From the IMG/VR virus record IMGVR_UViG_3300022200_000083, positions 1 to 46,820 of that record: DNA of 46,820 nucleotides; one strand, written 5' to 3'. The translations under genes were made by a program, and so were the position numbers. Of the stretch, positions 30,663 through 38,304 are shown one piece after another; position 1 is the stretch's first letter; the number at the start of each line of letters is the position of its first letter. The notes beneath the pieces are model-generated. The model saw only the letters and a program-made list of their open reading frames with translations. It was not told the DNA's origin and did no database searches. The DNA comes from a virus.

Positions 30663-31088
30663 ATGAAACAAGGCAGAGGAAGACCGCGCAAAGCGCAGAC
30701 GCAGACACCAGACGAGAGACGCGCATATATGCGCACCTACACCACGACAGCGAAATACCGAGCGGAGCGGAGAGAGTACGAGCGCAGACAACGCGCCGAA
30801 GAGACACCATCGGAGCGCGAAGAAAGACTCGAATACAGACGCTATATTGAAAAGCTCAAACGCGAAGAGGAGACACCATCGGAGCGCGAAGAAAGACTCA
30901 TAAAACAACGTGCGTACAAAAAAGCGCGGAGAGAAGCCCTCACACCCACCGAGCGCGAAGAAACACTACGAAAAGAGCGTGAATATAAAAAAGCGCGAAG
31001 AGACGCGGAGACACCCACCGAGCGCGAAGAGCGCAAAAAAAAGCAGCGTGAATACCTTAGAGCTTATCGAGCGCGGCGAAAAGATTAA
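30663..31088 (+). CDS. Arg-rich repeat protein C, convergent with the second methyltransferase
   Basis: The 141-residue basic protein has four clear 23-residue units of the form TPSEREERLxKQRAYKKARR (from about residue 45), preceded by a divergent one. At DNA level a 30-base stretch (30800-30829 and 30869-30898) is repeated exactly, pointing to recent duplication, and the units resemble those of gene 24221. It is predicted to be a long charged helix. The 3' end overlaps the minus-strand methyltransferase gene by 32 bases. Function unknown. Confidence 0.6.
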   Translation: MKQGRGRPRKAQTQTPDERRAYMRTYTTTAKYRAERREYERRQRAEETPSEREERLEYRRYIEKLKREEETPSEREERLIKQRAYKKARREALTPTEREETLRKEREYKKARRDAETPTEREERKKKQREYLRAYRARRKD

Positions 31089-32130
31089 GCTGATCACCGA
31101 TCTTTGTTTCCTCACTCTTGGCCTCATGAGTCCAATGAGCTAAACGAGCGCGCGCGATCTCTACATACTCCGGTTCTCGCTCGATACCAACCACGCGAAA
31201 ACCCTCTGACACACACGCACAGAGCGTAGACCCTGACCCCGCGAATGGATCAAGAATCAATCCATTAGGTGGAGTGATCAAGCGCACTAGGTAACGCATG
31301 AGATCGAGAGGTTTGACTGTTGGATGAGTGTTTGCGCGTGGGGTATGCTCGAAACCCACTGAGCCCGCTAAACCCGCCTCACGTTCAGTCTTACTTGCTT
31401 TCGCACAATAAAAGAAACGTTGCTTGTCACTCAATAAGTCAGCAATCTCTTCATCAAGTATCACGTTTGAAGGCCATCGACCTACACACTCACTCGCTTG
31501 TGCATCTTGTGGCATACCCCTTTCAGATAAACCTAATGAGTTACCCCCTGCTTTGTTGCGGGCCCGAGGGTTGACTCTAGCATCATCACCAACACGGCAA
31601 GCATCAATGTTGATTACCCCTGTTCCATGCTCAAGTACATTGTCTGCAACTGTGGATTCAAAGGGCTTGCGTATCAATATGACGGGTTCATAAGCAGGCT
31701 TTAACGCTGTACCCCAGCCCGCCCACTGTGCATCACCTGTTGACTTTTCAACGTTGTGTGACTTTGGGAAACCTGATCCATAGAGCCACTGTAGAGTATC
31801 ACGTATCTCAAAACCCGCTAATCGTAGCGAGATACTCATGAGATCTTGAGTACGCGAGCTTGCAAAAACAAGCGCGTGACCTCCGGGCTTGAGCACACGT
31901 AGCACCTCGTGCCACAGCTCAGGAGGTGGCACCCACGCATCCCAACTCTTGTCCATGAAACCGCGCCCCTTCGGTGTCCACGTCTCACCGCATGACCAAG
32001 CGCGCAGACACTCTGCTACGATCTTAGGCGACGTGTCACCAAGACCATAAGGGGGGTCAGTGACCACCGCGTCAACTGAACACTCTTCCATAGTCTTTAG
32101 AACTTCAATGCTGTCACCATGTAAAATCAT
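31057..32130 (-). CDS. DNA methyltransferase, N6-adenine or N4-cytosine, beta-type
   Basis: The 357-residue enzyme has motif IV TDPPYGLGD near the N-terminus and the SAM-binding motif I DPFAGSGSTLCAC near the C-terminus, the order of beta-class amino-methyltransferases. THPTVKPLDLMRYLVRL precedes motif I. DPPY is compatible with N6-adenine or N4-cytosine methylation. It is a solitary gene without a restriction partner in the window. The ATG at 32130 overlaps the upstream stop (TGATG) behind a GGAGG site; a GTG at 32133 is the alternative. It is the last gene of the minus-strand small-gene operon. Confidence 0.9.
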   Translation of the reverse strand: MILHGDSIEVLKTMEECSVDAVVTDPPYGLGDTSPKIVAECLRAWSCGETWTPKGRGFMDKSWDAWVPPPELWHEVLRVLKPGGHALVFASSRTQDLMSISLRLAGFEIRDTLQWLYGSGFPKSHNVEKSTGDAQWAGWGTALKPAYEPVILIRKPFESTVADNVLEHGTGVINIDACRVGDDARVNPRARNKAGGNSLGLSERGMPQDAQASECVGRWPSNVILDEEIADLLSDKQRFFYCAKASKTEREAGLAGSVGFEHTPRANTHPTVKPLDLMRYLVRLITPPNGLILDPFAGSGSTLCACVSEGFRVVGIEREPEYVEIARARLAHWTHEAKSEETKIGDQLNLFAALDKL

Positions 32131-32483
32131 CACACCTCCAACGAGTCAAGCGCAGTGATAATAGCCATTTGAGCAAGATGACGCATCGGCAACCGTCGCG
32201 CACAAGCGAGATCATATAGATACTGATCTACCCACTTGGCGACGCGAAAGGTGGTTGCTCTCCCCATCGTGAGTGTTGGCAGTGTTGCACCTTCCTCGAT
32301 CAGCACTAACCCGCGAACGAGAAGGACACGGGCGACAGCAGAATCGGAACGGCACGCGCTAGACGCGATCTCAGGTATCTCATGAGCGCGCTCCCACATG
32401 GGATGATCACAAGGCAGTAACACTGCAATGTTGGCGCTCGCTTGCGAGACATTATCTTTTATTCGTTTCTGTAAACTATTCAT
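32130..32483 (-). CDS. Hypothetical protein upstream of the methyltransferase
   Basis: The 117-residue, helical protein begins MNSLQKRIKDNVSQ; the ATG at 32483 overlaps the end of the gene before it, and its stop overlaps the methyltransferase start. The coupling suggests a shared function or shared timing. No motif is recognised. A longer frame beginning at 32522 would overlap the previous gene and is less likely. Confidence 0.5.
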   Translation of the reverse strand: MNSLQKRIKDNVSQASANIAVLLPCDHPMWERAHEIPEIASSACRSDSAVARVLLVRGLVLIEEGATLPTLTMGRATTFRVAKWVDQYLYDLACARRLPMRHLAQMAIITALDSLEV

Positions 32484-32754
32484 CGTGCAGCTCCAAAGCG
32501 CGCCGATACCCTTCTTGAGCACCTACGATAGAACACCACCGCTCACCATCACGATAAGAGACAGCGCGAGTAGCGGGCCAATTCAGCGCACGGACTTTCT
32601 TTGGCATGGGGAGACGATGAATGGACACAGCACAGCGCTCTAAATCAGTGATGGGAGACGCGAGCCAAGTTAAAAAAAAGCCAATGATGAGGATAGATGC
32701 ACTAATGCACACCACGAGCGCGAAGAGATCATGTTTCAGGCGTCGATCTAACAT
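32476..32754 (-). CDS. Small single-pass membrane protein
   Basis: The 92-residue protein has one hydrophobic segment at about 10-32 (LFALVVCISASILIIGFFLTWLA), preceded by a basic N-terminus (LDRRLKHD), so the C-terminal 60 residues should face outward. It overlaps both neighbours by 7-8 bases. Small membrane proteins in early phage operons often affect the host envelope or exclude other phages; nothing here identifies which. Confidence 0.5.
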   Translation of the reverse strand: MLDRRLKHDLFALVVCISASILIIGFFLTWLASPITDLERCAVSIHRLPMPKKVRALNWPATRAVSYRDGERWCSIVGAQEGYRRALELHDE

Positions 32755-33266
32755 CGTTTTAATTCCTTCCTAATATCGAAGTCAAATAATCGGTTCTCCT
32801 CACGCTCATGATCTGATATTTCACGATCAGTATCTTGAGACATCAGATCATAGATAGGATCGAGCGAGAGCATGATATGACGACCACAAGGCGCCCATGC
32901 CGACCCGCGCCAAATCTTTGATAATGCGATCTCGCTCTCTAAGTCCCCTCGATTATCGCGTAAAAACTCGATCCACTTACACTCGACGCTATCATATATA
33001 TCAGAGACATAGATCACCAAGTCATCACGCAAACGATCAGAGAGTGCAATGACAGAGCGCTCAATGACAGCTTGCTGAGATGGTGAACGGTGACCATCAA
33101 GAATCAATTCACCAGCGCGGACAGTGAGAGCGTGAGGCGAAACGTCCCAAGACCATTTTCGCCCACCGATCAGGTACGCAATAGCATCGACAAAAGCGGA
33201 GCGCGCGTTCATTTCATCTTGATACGTCTCGGCGTACACTTTCAGAGCTCCATTGATTGTTTTCAT
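32748..33266 (-). CDS. Hypothetical protein
   Basis: The 172-residue soluble, acidic protein has no recognised domain. It starts by ATGA overlap with the upstream gene and, unlike its upstream neighbours, lacks the repeated leader, so it depends on translational coupling. There are conserved-looking aromatic stretches (GGRKWSWDVSPHAL, VECKWIEFLRDN). Membership in the operon is clear; the role is unknown. Confidence 0.5.
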   Translation of the reverse strand: MKTINGALKVYAETYQDEMNARSAFVDAIAYLIGGRKWSWDVSPHALTVRAGELILDGHRSPSQQAVIERSVIALSDRLRDDLVIYVSDIYDSVECKWIEFLRDNRGDLESEIALSKIWRGSAWAPCGRHIMLSLDPIYDLMSQDTDREISDHEREENRLFDFDIRKELKRC

Positions 33267-33481
33267 TTGGCGGCACCTCGGCGAGCGCGAGCAACAAACG
33301 CGACAGCGCGGACAGCACCACGAGCGAGCGAGAAGTGGTTAATGGGCTCAGAGATCTTTTCAACGAGATCGACAGCGTTAAGCGCGCGTTGCTCAAGATC
33401 AGTGATTGATAATGAGGTCGGCTCATCTAAAATGATAGGTTTGAGATCATACTGAGTAGGGTATTTATCAGAGAGACACAT
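33263..33481 (-). CDS. Small hypothetical protein (leader copy 1)
   Basis: The 72-residue protein has an acidic N-terminal half and a basic Arg/Ala-rich C-terminus (ARGAVRAVAFVARARRG). The ATG lies directly after the repeated leader at 33482-33501, which supplies the AAGGA ribosome site. Its stop overlaps the next start. The basic tail could bind nucleic acid. No family is recognised. Confidence 0.55.
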   Translation of the reverse strand: MCLSDKYPTQYDLKPIILDEPTSLSITDLEQRALNAVDLVEKISEPINHFSLARGAVRAVAFVARARRGAAK

Positions 33482-33508
33482 GAGAGATCCTTGTGAGTTG
33501 GAGTAAAT

Positions 33509-33742
33509 TTAAAGATTGACGATCAACCAATCAAGCTTTCCAAAGAGATCGGAGTTTATGTTGTCGAGGGAGTGATAAGCCTCGGCATCTTGACGCTCGA
33601 AAGCGTCATGGAGTTGTATGATATTGTTTTTAATTTGTTTAATGAGATCATCAATTTCCGGGGTAGTTGCATCGAGAGCGTTTATCCATTCATTGAGCAC
33701 GAGAGAGGGACGATCTAATTCTTCTTTAGTTACGAAGTCCAT
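33509..33742 (-). CDS. Small acidic hypothetical protein (leader copy 2)
   Basis: The 77-residue acidic, helical protein starts MDFVTKEELDRPSL; this ATG at 33742 is chosen because the repeated leader (33746-33765) lies just before it. A longer in-frame extension reads into the previous intergenic space and is not supported. No domain is recognised. It is an early-type accessory gene by context. Confidence 0.55.
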   Translation of the reverse strand: MDFVTKEELDRPSLVLNEWINALDATTPEIDDLIKQIKNNIIQLHDAFERQDAEAYHSLDNINSDLFGKLDWLIVNL

Positions 33743-33771
33743 GATGAGAGATCCTTGTGTGAGTTTAAAAT

Positions 33772-34029
33772 TTAAAGACTGACGCGACAGGCCCACCATC
33801 CGTGACAGTCTGCCACGACATGATACTGACCATCCCACATGACGAGATAACAGTTGGGTGTATTTAAGCGACAGATGACTTGAGCACCTTCCGACTCGGC
33901 AGCGGTATAGATGGAATTTTGACAGGCGTGATCATCGGGATCACTGAAAGCATAGCCATTTCCTGCTCGATTTTCATCGTGCCATTGATCGAGTAGGTCA
34001 TGATCATCGAAAAAAGGTATACGAGACAT
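33772..34029 (-). CDS. Small hypothetical protein (leader copy 3)
   Basis: The 85-residue protein starts MSRIPFFDDHDLLDQ at the ATG 34029, three bases after the repeated leader (34033-34050). It has His, Cys and Trp residues in the C-terminal third (NTPNCYLVMWDGQYHVVADCHGWW, split here as NTPNCYLVMW and ADCHGWW), which might bind a metal. No family is recognised. Confidence 0.55.
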   Translation of the reverse strand: MSRIPFFDDHDLLDQWHDENRAGNGYAFSDPDDHACQNSIYTAAESEGAQVICRLNTPNCYLVMWDGQYHVVADCHGWWACRVSL

Positions 34030-34057
34030 AATGAGATCCTTGTGTGAGTTGAGTAGG

Positions 34058-34294
34058 CTACTTGACCCAATCGGTTCGGAAACGTGAGCCAAAGACAGGG
34101 ACGGCGAGCCGATAAGCTGAGGAACCATCTGTCAGAGTGACAGTTTCGAGCAGAGACGCGCGGCGCACCGCATCAGGATCATGAAAAGTAACAGGCAGTG
34201 AATGGATGACAGCGGCCCATACTTGAGCTTTAAGAGATGCGTTTTTAATGCGTTTTACTTGGTTTTTATGAGGATTAATATTGATGAATTTCAT
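34058..34294 (-). CDS. Small basic hypothetical protein (leader copy 4)
   Basis: The 78-residue protein has a basic N-terminus (MKFININPHKNQVKRIKNAS) and a beta-rich C-terminus. It is preceded by the repeated leader at 34300-34317. There is no recognised motif. The gaps on either side hold only leaders, so each gene in this cluster seems to be initiated independently. Confidence 0.55.
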   Translation of the reverse strand: MKFININPHKNQVKRIKNASLKAQVWAAVIHSLPVTFHDPDAVRRASLLETVTLTDGSSAYRLAVPVFGSRFRTDWVK

Positions 34295-34330
34295 GATAAG
34301 AGATCCTTGTGTGAGTTGGGAGTTGAGAGA

Positions 34331-34546
34331 TTAAGCAAAGAGAGACGAGAAAAGTTGATCAAGCTCGGCTTGAGGCGAGCTCTCTTGAGTTTGAGCTTGA
34401 GCGGCGAGGGCATCGGCCTGATCGCGTAGCGCTTGGATCTGATCACCTGAACTAGCGAAGAGATCACCGAAGAGAGCTTGAGCGGCGAGGGCGTCAGCTT
34501 GGGCGCGGAGGTCATGAGCTTGTGAGAGAAGGTCTAGAGTCTGCAT
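34331..34546 (-). CDS. Ala/Gln-rich helical protein (leader copy 5), first gene of the minus operon
   Basis: The 71-residue protein is built of two near-identical helical units, ALRDQADALAAQAQ and LRAQADALAAQAL, and should form a coiled coil or helical hairpin. The promoter at 34601-34630 and the leader at 34548-34565 precede it. Being first and closest to the promoter it should be the most expressed gene of the operon. Function unknown. Confidence 0.55.
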   Translation of the reverse strand: MQTLDLLSQAHDLRAQADALAAQALFGDLFASSGDQIQALRDQADALAAQAQTQESSPQAELDQLFSSLFA

Positions 34547-34600
34547 TGAGAGATCCTTGTGAGTTGGTCGAGTTACGATATGTAATAATCGTTATGAGAT

Positions 34601-34630
34601 TGTATAATTCAAAAACCCCCCCCACGTCAA
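34601..34630 (-). promoter_or_regulatory. Minus-strand promoter with a G8 tract in its spacer
   Basis: On the minus strand TTGACG (34630-34625) and TATACA (34606-34601) are 18 bases apart. The spacer contains eight consecutive G and five T. It drives the small-gene operon starting at 34546. The gap 34547-34714 also contains the start region of the divergent plus-strand genes, with AT-rich sequence at 34631-34650 and a TATAAC-like element at 34685-34690. Confidence 0.5.
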
Positions 34631-34714
34631 ATTTTATTTTTAATTTTTTTCATCGAGCTATATCAAAGAGCGCAGACATGATAATATAACCGCGACTATC
34701 TACGAGGAGCGCGT

Positions 34715-34948
34715 ATGATCGACTATGACGCAGACGACACTATAGAGAGCATCGAGAGTTTTATCCTCGATCGCTCATACGCGCATCCATCGGGCGCGCT
34801 CACGGTAGAGATGGTGATGAGCGCATATATCGAGATACATGATATCGAGCCTGATCATGATGAGATATATATGATACTCGCGCACCAATACGAGAGTGAT
34901 TATGATCATCTCGGACAGTTAATTTTTAGAGCCGTACTCGAATTTTAA
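34715..34948 (+). CDS. Small acidic hypothetical protein
   Basis: The 77-residue, very acidic protein is rich in Asp, Glu and Tyr (MIDYDADDTIESIESFI). A GAGGAG ribosome site lies upstream. Its acidity resembles DNA-mimic or anti-restriction proteins, but nothing specific supports that. It is first in the plus-strand packaging cluster, divergent from the small-gene operon. Confidence 0.5.
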   Translation: MIDYDADDTIESIESFILDRSYAHPSGALTVEMVMSAYIEIHDIEPDHDEIYMILAHQYESDYDHLGQLIFRAVLEF

Positions 34949-34958
34949 GGAGAGAGAT

Positions 34959-35486
34959 ATGTTTGTAGATCTAATCAAAGGCCGCAAGGCATCAAAGCCC
35001 CAAAAACAGCGCATGAGCGCAGACAACGACCGCGACGAGATGAGTGATGAGCGACTCGATGAGATTATGGCAGAGCTCTTCGGTACTGCGGATGATGACC
35101 GCGGCGACGAGCCATCCGCGCCAAAAAAGATGAAAAAAGGCTCGCGCTATGACCTCGAAAAAGCCATCGATGAAGAAGATTATGATGATATGGAGGATGA
35201 AGAAGAAGAGGACATGGAAAAGGGCATGAGCCGGCGCGAGATGATGAATCAGGTCTACTCGATGGTTGATGATTTGAGTGATGAAGAGCTCGATTCTTTC
35301 CTCAGCGATCGACAGATCAAGAAGGCGCAAGTGATGGCGATCTTTGAGCAAATGCCAACGAGCGACCTTAAAGAGCTCGTGAGCGCCCGCGCCGCGAACG
35401 GAGCGGAGCCCATGAGCCCACTCGCAATGAGCAAGGGTGATGATATGGATTATGATGATGAGATGGATGATGAGGAAGACATCTAA
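34959..35486 (+). CDS. Asp/Glu/Met-rich acidic protein
   Basis: The 175-residue protein has a central acidic block (about 68-90, DEEDYDDMEDEEEEDMEKG), a helical part with DDLSDEELDSFLSDRQIKKA, and an acidic C-terminal tail (DDMDYDDEMDDEEDI). The ATG follows AAGGAG. Such sequences occur in phage scaffolding or packaging-associated proteins and near terminases, but the family is not recognised. It is immediately followed by the DUF5824-like gene. Confidence 0.5.
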   Translation: MFVDLIKGRKASKPQKQRMSADNDRDEMSDERLDEIMAELFGTADDDRGDEPSAPKKMKKGSRYDLEKAIDEEDYDDMEDEEEEDMEKGMSRREMMNQVYSMVDDLSDEELDSFLSDRQIKKAQVMAIFEQMPTSDLKELVSARAANGAEPMSPLAMSKGDDMDYDDEMDDEEDI

Positions 35487-35960
35487 ATGAGCAAAGCGCG
35501 CCGAGACTTGCTCAAGAGCGCGGAGAGTTCGCGCCCGCCTAAAGTGCCCGCTAAATACCTGAGCGGGCTCAAAGGTGAGGAGAGAGCCCAACGCAAGCGA
35601 GAGCTCGAGCGCCGAGCGCGAGACGCCTCACAGCGCACTTATGAACCGCTGCCGAGCGATGAGGACGCGAAGACACGCCCGAGCAAATATTCGCGAACGC
35701 GGCTAGCTGCTGATGTACGCGAGGCGATGAAAGGTAACAGCGCTAAAGAGTTTATAGACACCGTAGCGCGCCTCACAGGCATCAAGAGATCGATCATCGA
35801 AGAGGTGCATGAGCGAGGCGCGGCCGCGTGGGCTACAGGACACCGCCCCGGCGCCTCTCAGGTGGCGTGGTCAAGAGCGCGCGTGTATTCTTTCGCGGCC
35901 GGTGGCAAGACCCAGCGCACCGCCGACGCGGATTTATGGAGAGAGCATAAAGAAGGGTGA
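35487..35960 (+). CDS. DUF5824-like phage protein
   Basis: The 157-residue basic protein has a C-terminal half like DUF5824: RPSKYSRTRLAADVREAM, then LTGIKRSIIEEVHERGAAAW, then TGHRPGASQVAWSRARVYSF and DADLW. In other phages this domain occurs in or beside structural and packaging genes; its role is unknown. The gene starts directly after the previous stop and ends 9 bases before the large terminase. Confidence 0.6.
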   Translation: MSKARRDLLKSAESSRPPKVPAKYLSGLKGEERAQRKRELERRARDASQRTYEPLPSDEDAKTRPSKYSRTRLAADVREAMKGNSAKEFIDTVARLTGIKRSIIEEVHERGAAAWATGHRPGASQVAWSRARVYSFAAGGKTQRTADADLWREHKEG

Positions 35961-35969
35961 TCAAGAACA

Positions 35970-37673
35970 ATGGACACTCAACAGCTACTAGCGACAGCGC
36001 GAGGGCGCCGGATATTGAGCGCGGCGAGCCCGCAGTTTTTCGATGCGTACTACTGCGGAATGAGGCGCGCTGATCATCGCGACAGATGGCTAGACACGAT
36101 GGAGAGCGCCACGGTCCGAGCCAAAGACACAGGCGTAAAAGCAAAAACCCTGATCTTAGCGCCGCGTGATCATGGAAAGACAGAGGCCGCGATCACCTAC
36201 GCGACCCGCGCGCTTTGCCTTGATCGAGATATCAGGATCCTATGGATATCGGAGAGTCAAGGACAAGCAGAGAAGCGCATGAGGCGCGTGAGCTCACTAC
36301 TACAGAGCTCAAGGATCCTTGAAGATTGGGCGAGTGATCCATTAGACGGCGCGCCCCCATTTCAAGCCGAGGGGAGCAAGTGGACCAATAACTTGATCTA
36401 CCTCAACCGATCCCGACAGAGCGTAGACGCCTCTTTAGAGGTGATCGGCGCGGGGGGATCCGTGACCGGTGGTCACTTTGATCTGATTATCTGTGATGAT
36501 ATCCAAGATGATCGAAACACATATACAGCGGGCGTGAGATCAAAAACGCGCGAATGGTGGCGCGGTACTGTGGCGCCTATGCTCTCGCGAGGTGGATCGA
36601 TACTCGTTATCGGTACGAGGAAACACCACGATGATCTATTTGCTCACCTGATCAATGATCCAACCTATCGAGTGATGCATGACAAGGCTATCCCAAATTG
36701 GCCTGAGAGCTATAGTTTCATCACGGACACCGATGAGAACGGGCGCGAGATCATCACGGGCGTAGACATTGAAGGTGGCTCATGTTTATGGCCTGAAGAG
36801 AGGCCGTTAGATTATCTCTTACTTGAGCGCCGCGCGGTAGGTTCACGGCTTTTCAGTCGTGAGTTTCAGAACGAAGTACAAGATGAATCAAGCGCAGCCT
36901 TCAAAATGGCGTGGCTAGAGAGAGCGATGGAGCGTGGTAAACGCTATCGACTAGGAGACATACCCGCAGAGGTTGATGATCTCGTTCAAGGTTGGGATTT
37001 TAGTTTAGTGACAGATGCACAAGGCGCACAGGAACGAGACACAGATTATACCGTGGGGATCACATGGGGGAGGAACTCAAAGACGGGCGACCGCTACTTG
37101 ATCGATATCTTCCGAAAGCGCGGCATGAGCCCCACCGAGCTACAAGGGCGTGTTAAAGGCGAGTACGCGAAATTTAGGCGCCCGCCGCGCGTGGTCGCGG
37201 TAGAAAAAAACGCTTTCGGCGAGCTCCATTATCTAGGATTGCAGCGATCAAGTGATCTACCACTTAAAGCACACATCACCCACGCGCGAAATAAAGCTGA
37301 TCCTTGGGAAGGTGTGCCGGCGCTCTCAGTCCTATTCGAGAACGATAAAATCATCCTTCCAAGCGCCACAGACACAGACCGCGAGCGCTTAGAGCCACTG
37401 ATCCATGAGCTCTACAATCTCGGTAAAGAGAAACACGATGACACTGTGATGGCCCTATGGATAGCCGAGACTTGGTTACGTAAAAGCGCGTTTACCTACA
37501 CGATGGACTTTGGAGGAACGGAGATCCAAGGCACAGCAGATGAGCGCCTATTTAGCGGAGATGAGAGCGAAATCATGACGCACGATGAATATTCTAATCA
37601 CGCTACCCGCGCCGCTCATGATACAATATGGAGTGAATTACTACCCGGCTACACGACAAGCGGAGAGCACTGA
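35970..37673 (+). CDS. Terminase large subunit
   Basis: The 567-residue packaging motor and nuclease has an ATPase domain with Walker A APRDHGKTE (64-72), LWISESQGQAEKRM, Walker B LIICDDI (172-178) and the coupling motif VIGTRKHHDDL. The nuclease domain shows VQGWDFSLVTDAQ (first Asp), YLIDIFRKRGMSP, a VVAVEKNAFG segment and the final KHDDTVMALWIAE with the catalytic Asp pair. It matches phage terminases of the HK97/P2-like supergroup in general features. Its stop is adjacent to the next ATG. Confidence 0.93.
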   Translation: MDTQQLLATARGRRILSAASPQFFDAYYCGMRRADHRDRWLDTMESATVRAKDTGVKAKTLILAPRDHGKTEAAITYATRALCLDRDIRILWISESQGQAEKRMRRVSSLLQSSRILEDWASDPLDGAPPFQAEGSKWTNNLIYLNRSRQSVDASLEVIGAGGSVTGGHFDLIICDDIQDDRNTYTAGVRSKTREWWRGTVAPMLSRGGSILVIGTRKHHDDLFAHLINDPTYRVMHDKAIPNWPESYSFITDTDENGREIITGVDIEGGSCLWPEERPLDYLLLERRAVGSRLFSREFQNEVQDESSAAFKMAWLERAMERGKRYRLGDIPAEVDDLVQGWDFSLVTDAQGAQERDTDYTVGITWGRNSKTGDRYLIDIFRKRGMSPTELQGRVKGEYAKFRRPPRVVAVEKNAFGELHYLGLQRSSDLPLKAHITHARNKADPWEGVPALSVLFENDKIILPSATDTDRERLEPLIHELYNLGKEKHDDTVMALWIAETWLRKSAFTYTMDFGGTEIQGTADERLFSGDESEIMTHDEYSNHATRAAHDTIWSELLPGYTTSGEH

Positions 37674-37999
37674 TGATAGAGACACATATATTCACCTCGG
37701 TGGGAGGAGCAGAGCTCATCATCGAGCCAAGCTCATATTTCGGCCAACGTTTTAGCGATGGTCATCGAAATGTACAAGTGAGCGCGAAGGATCTAGGGGG
37801 GGGATCATTCACGGTATCTTATCGCCCCGTAGGAGCGCCCAACTTCATCGAGCACGTCTCAGGAGCACTAGAGACGGACGCTGTGATATTAGTTGATCGC
37901 GCGCCTGTATTTGACGCGCTCAAGATCGAGTTCGCGGGCGTCCCCGTTGCACCCGCAACGCAGACCATCACACTAAACACATGGCCGCGAGGTCTTTGA
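37673..37999 (+). CDS. Small beta-rich structural protein
   Basis: The 108-residue, all-beta protein (FTSVGGAELIIEPSS, then SFTVSYRPVGAPNF) lies right after the terminase and before two appendage proteins. No signal peptide or enzymatic motif is seen. Likely a head-decoration or fibre-associated protein by context. A TGATACAAT element at 37619-37627 inside the terminase gene could be an extra promoter. Confidence 0.45.
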   Translation: MIETHIFTSVGGAELIIEPSSYFGQRFSDGHRNVQVSAKDLGGGSFTVSYRPVGAPNFIEHVSGALETDAVILVDRAPVFDALKIEFAGVPVAPATQTITLNTWPRGL

Positions 38000-38000
38000 G

Positions 38001-38276
38001 ATGGCGACATTATCAGGCGATCAATCATCAATGAGCGGAGGCTCGCAAGGTTGGCAACTTGAGCTTTTCACGGTCACGGCGCCCCAAACTCAGTTCACGA
38101 TAGGCCAACAGCCCGCAACAGATCTTGACGGCGACGCGCTCGCGATCCTCAAGCTCAACGGTGTGACTCAACAGATCAATGTTGAGTATTCGCATAACTA
38201 TCGCACCTTCACTTGGATCTCCGCAGACGCGCTTGAGACCGGAGATGTGATCGAAATCTTCTATCAACCTCGATAA
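38001..38276 (+). CDS. Small structural protein sharing a C-terminal module with the next gene
   Basis: The 91-residue protein has a final 50-residue part (LKLNGVTQQINVEYSH, then ALETGDVIEIFYQPR) that resembles the end of the 433-residue protein just downstream (LVNGVGIELGDG, then LETDDIIEIRYNA). The module is a beta domain of unknown function, perhaps for trimerisation or capping. It is encoded one base after the previous stop. Confidence 0.5.
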   Translation: MATLSGDQSSMSGGSQGWQLELFTVTAPQTQFTIGQQPATDLDGDALAILKLNGVTQQINVEYSHNYRTFTWISADALETGDVIEIFYQPR

Positions 38277-38304
38277 CCCCCCACCTGATAAGGAGCGCCG
38301 AAAC

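Larger units (their letters stand above)
33482..34565 (-). promoter_or_regulatory. Five copies of a conserved ribosome-site leader
   Basis: Upstream of five successive minus-strand genes the same leader occurs (mRNA sense AACTCACACAAGGATCTC, sometimes two bases shorter), at 33482-33501, 33746-33765, 34033-34050, 34300-34317 and 34548-34565, ending 0-5 bases from each ATG. The AAGGA core is the ribosome site, but the flanking CTCAC and TCTC are also conserved, more than ribosome binding needs. This suggests recent duplication or a shared post-transcriptional regulator. Confidence 0.8.

Noticed and set aside
30663-31088. Histone-like or HMG protein identity for the Arg-rich repeat genes
   Set aside because: The composition is suggestive, but no known fold or motif is visible; low-complexity basic helices are common and do not justify a name.
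24568-32133. Complete restriction-modification system
   Set aside because: Two methyltransferases are present, but no restriction endonuclease is recognisable beside either. The Cas4-like and VRR-NUC nucleases fit replication roles, so they are treated as solitary modification enzymes.
34992-35591. 199-codon minus-strand His/Ile-rich ORF
   Set aside because: It is the complement of the Asp/Glu/Met-rich gene and crosses the boundary of two plus-strand genes. Its composition is an artefact of the acidic codons.
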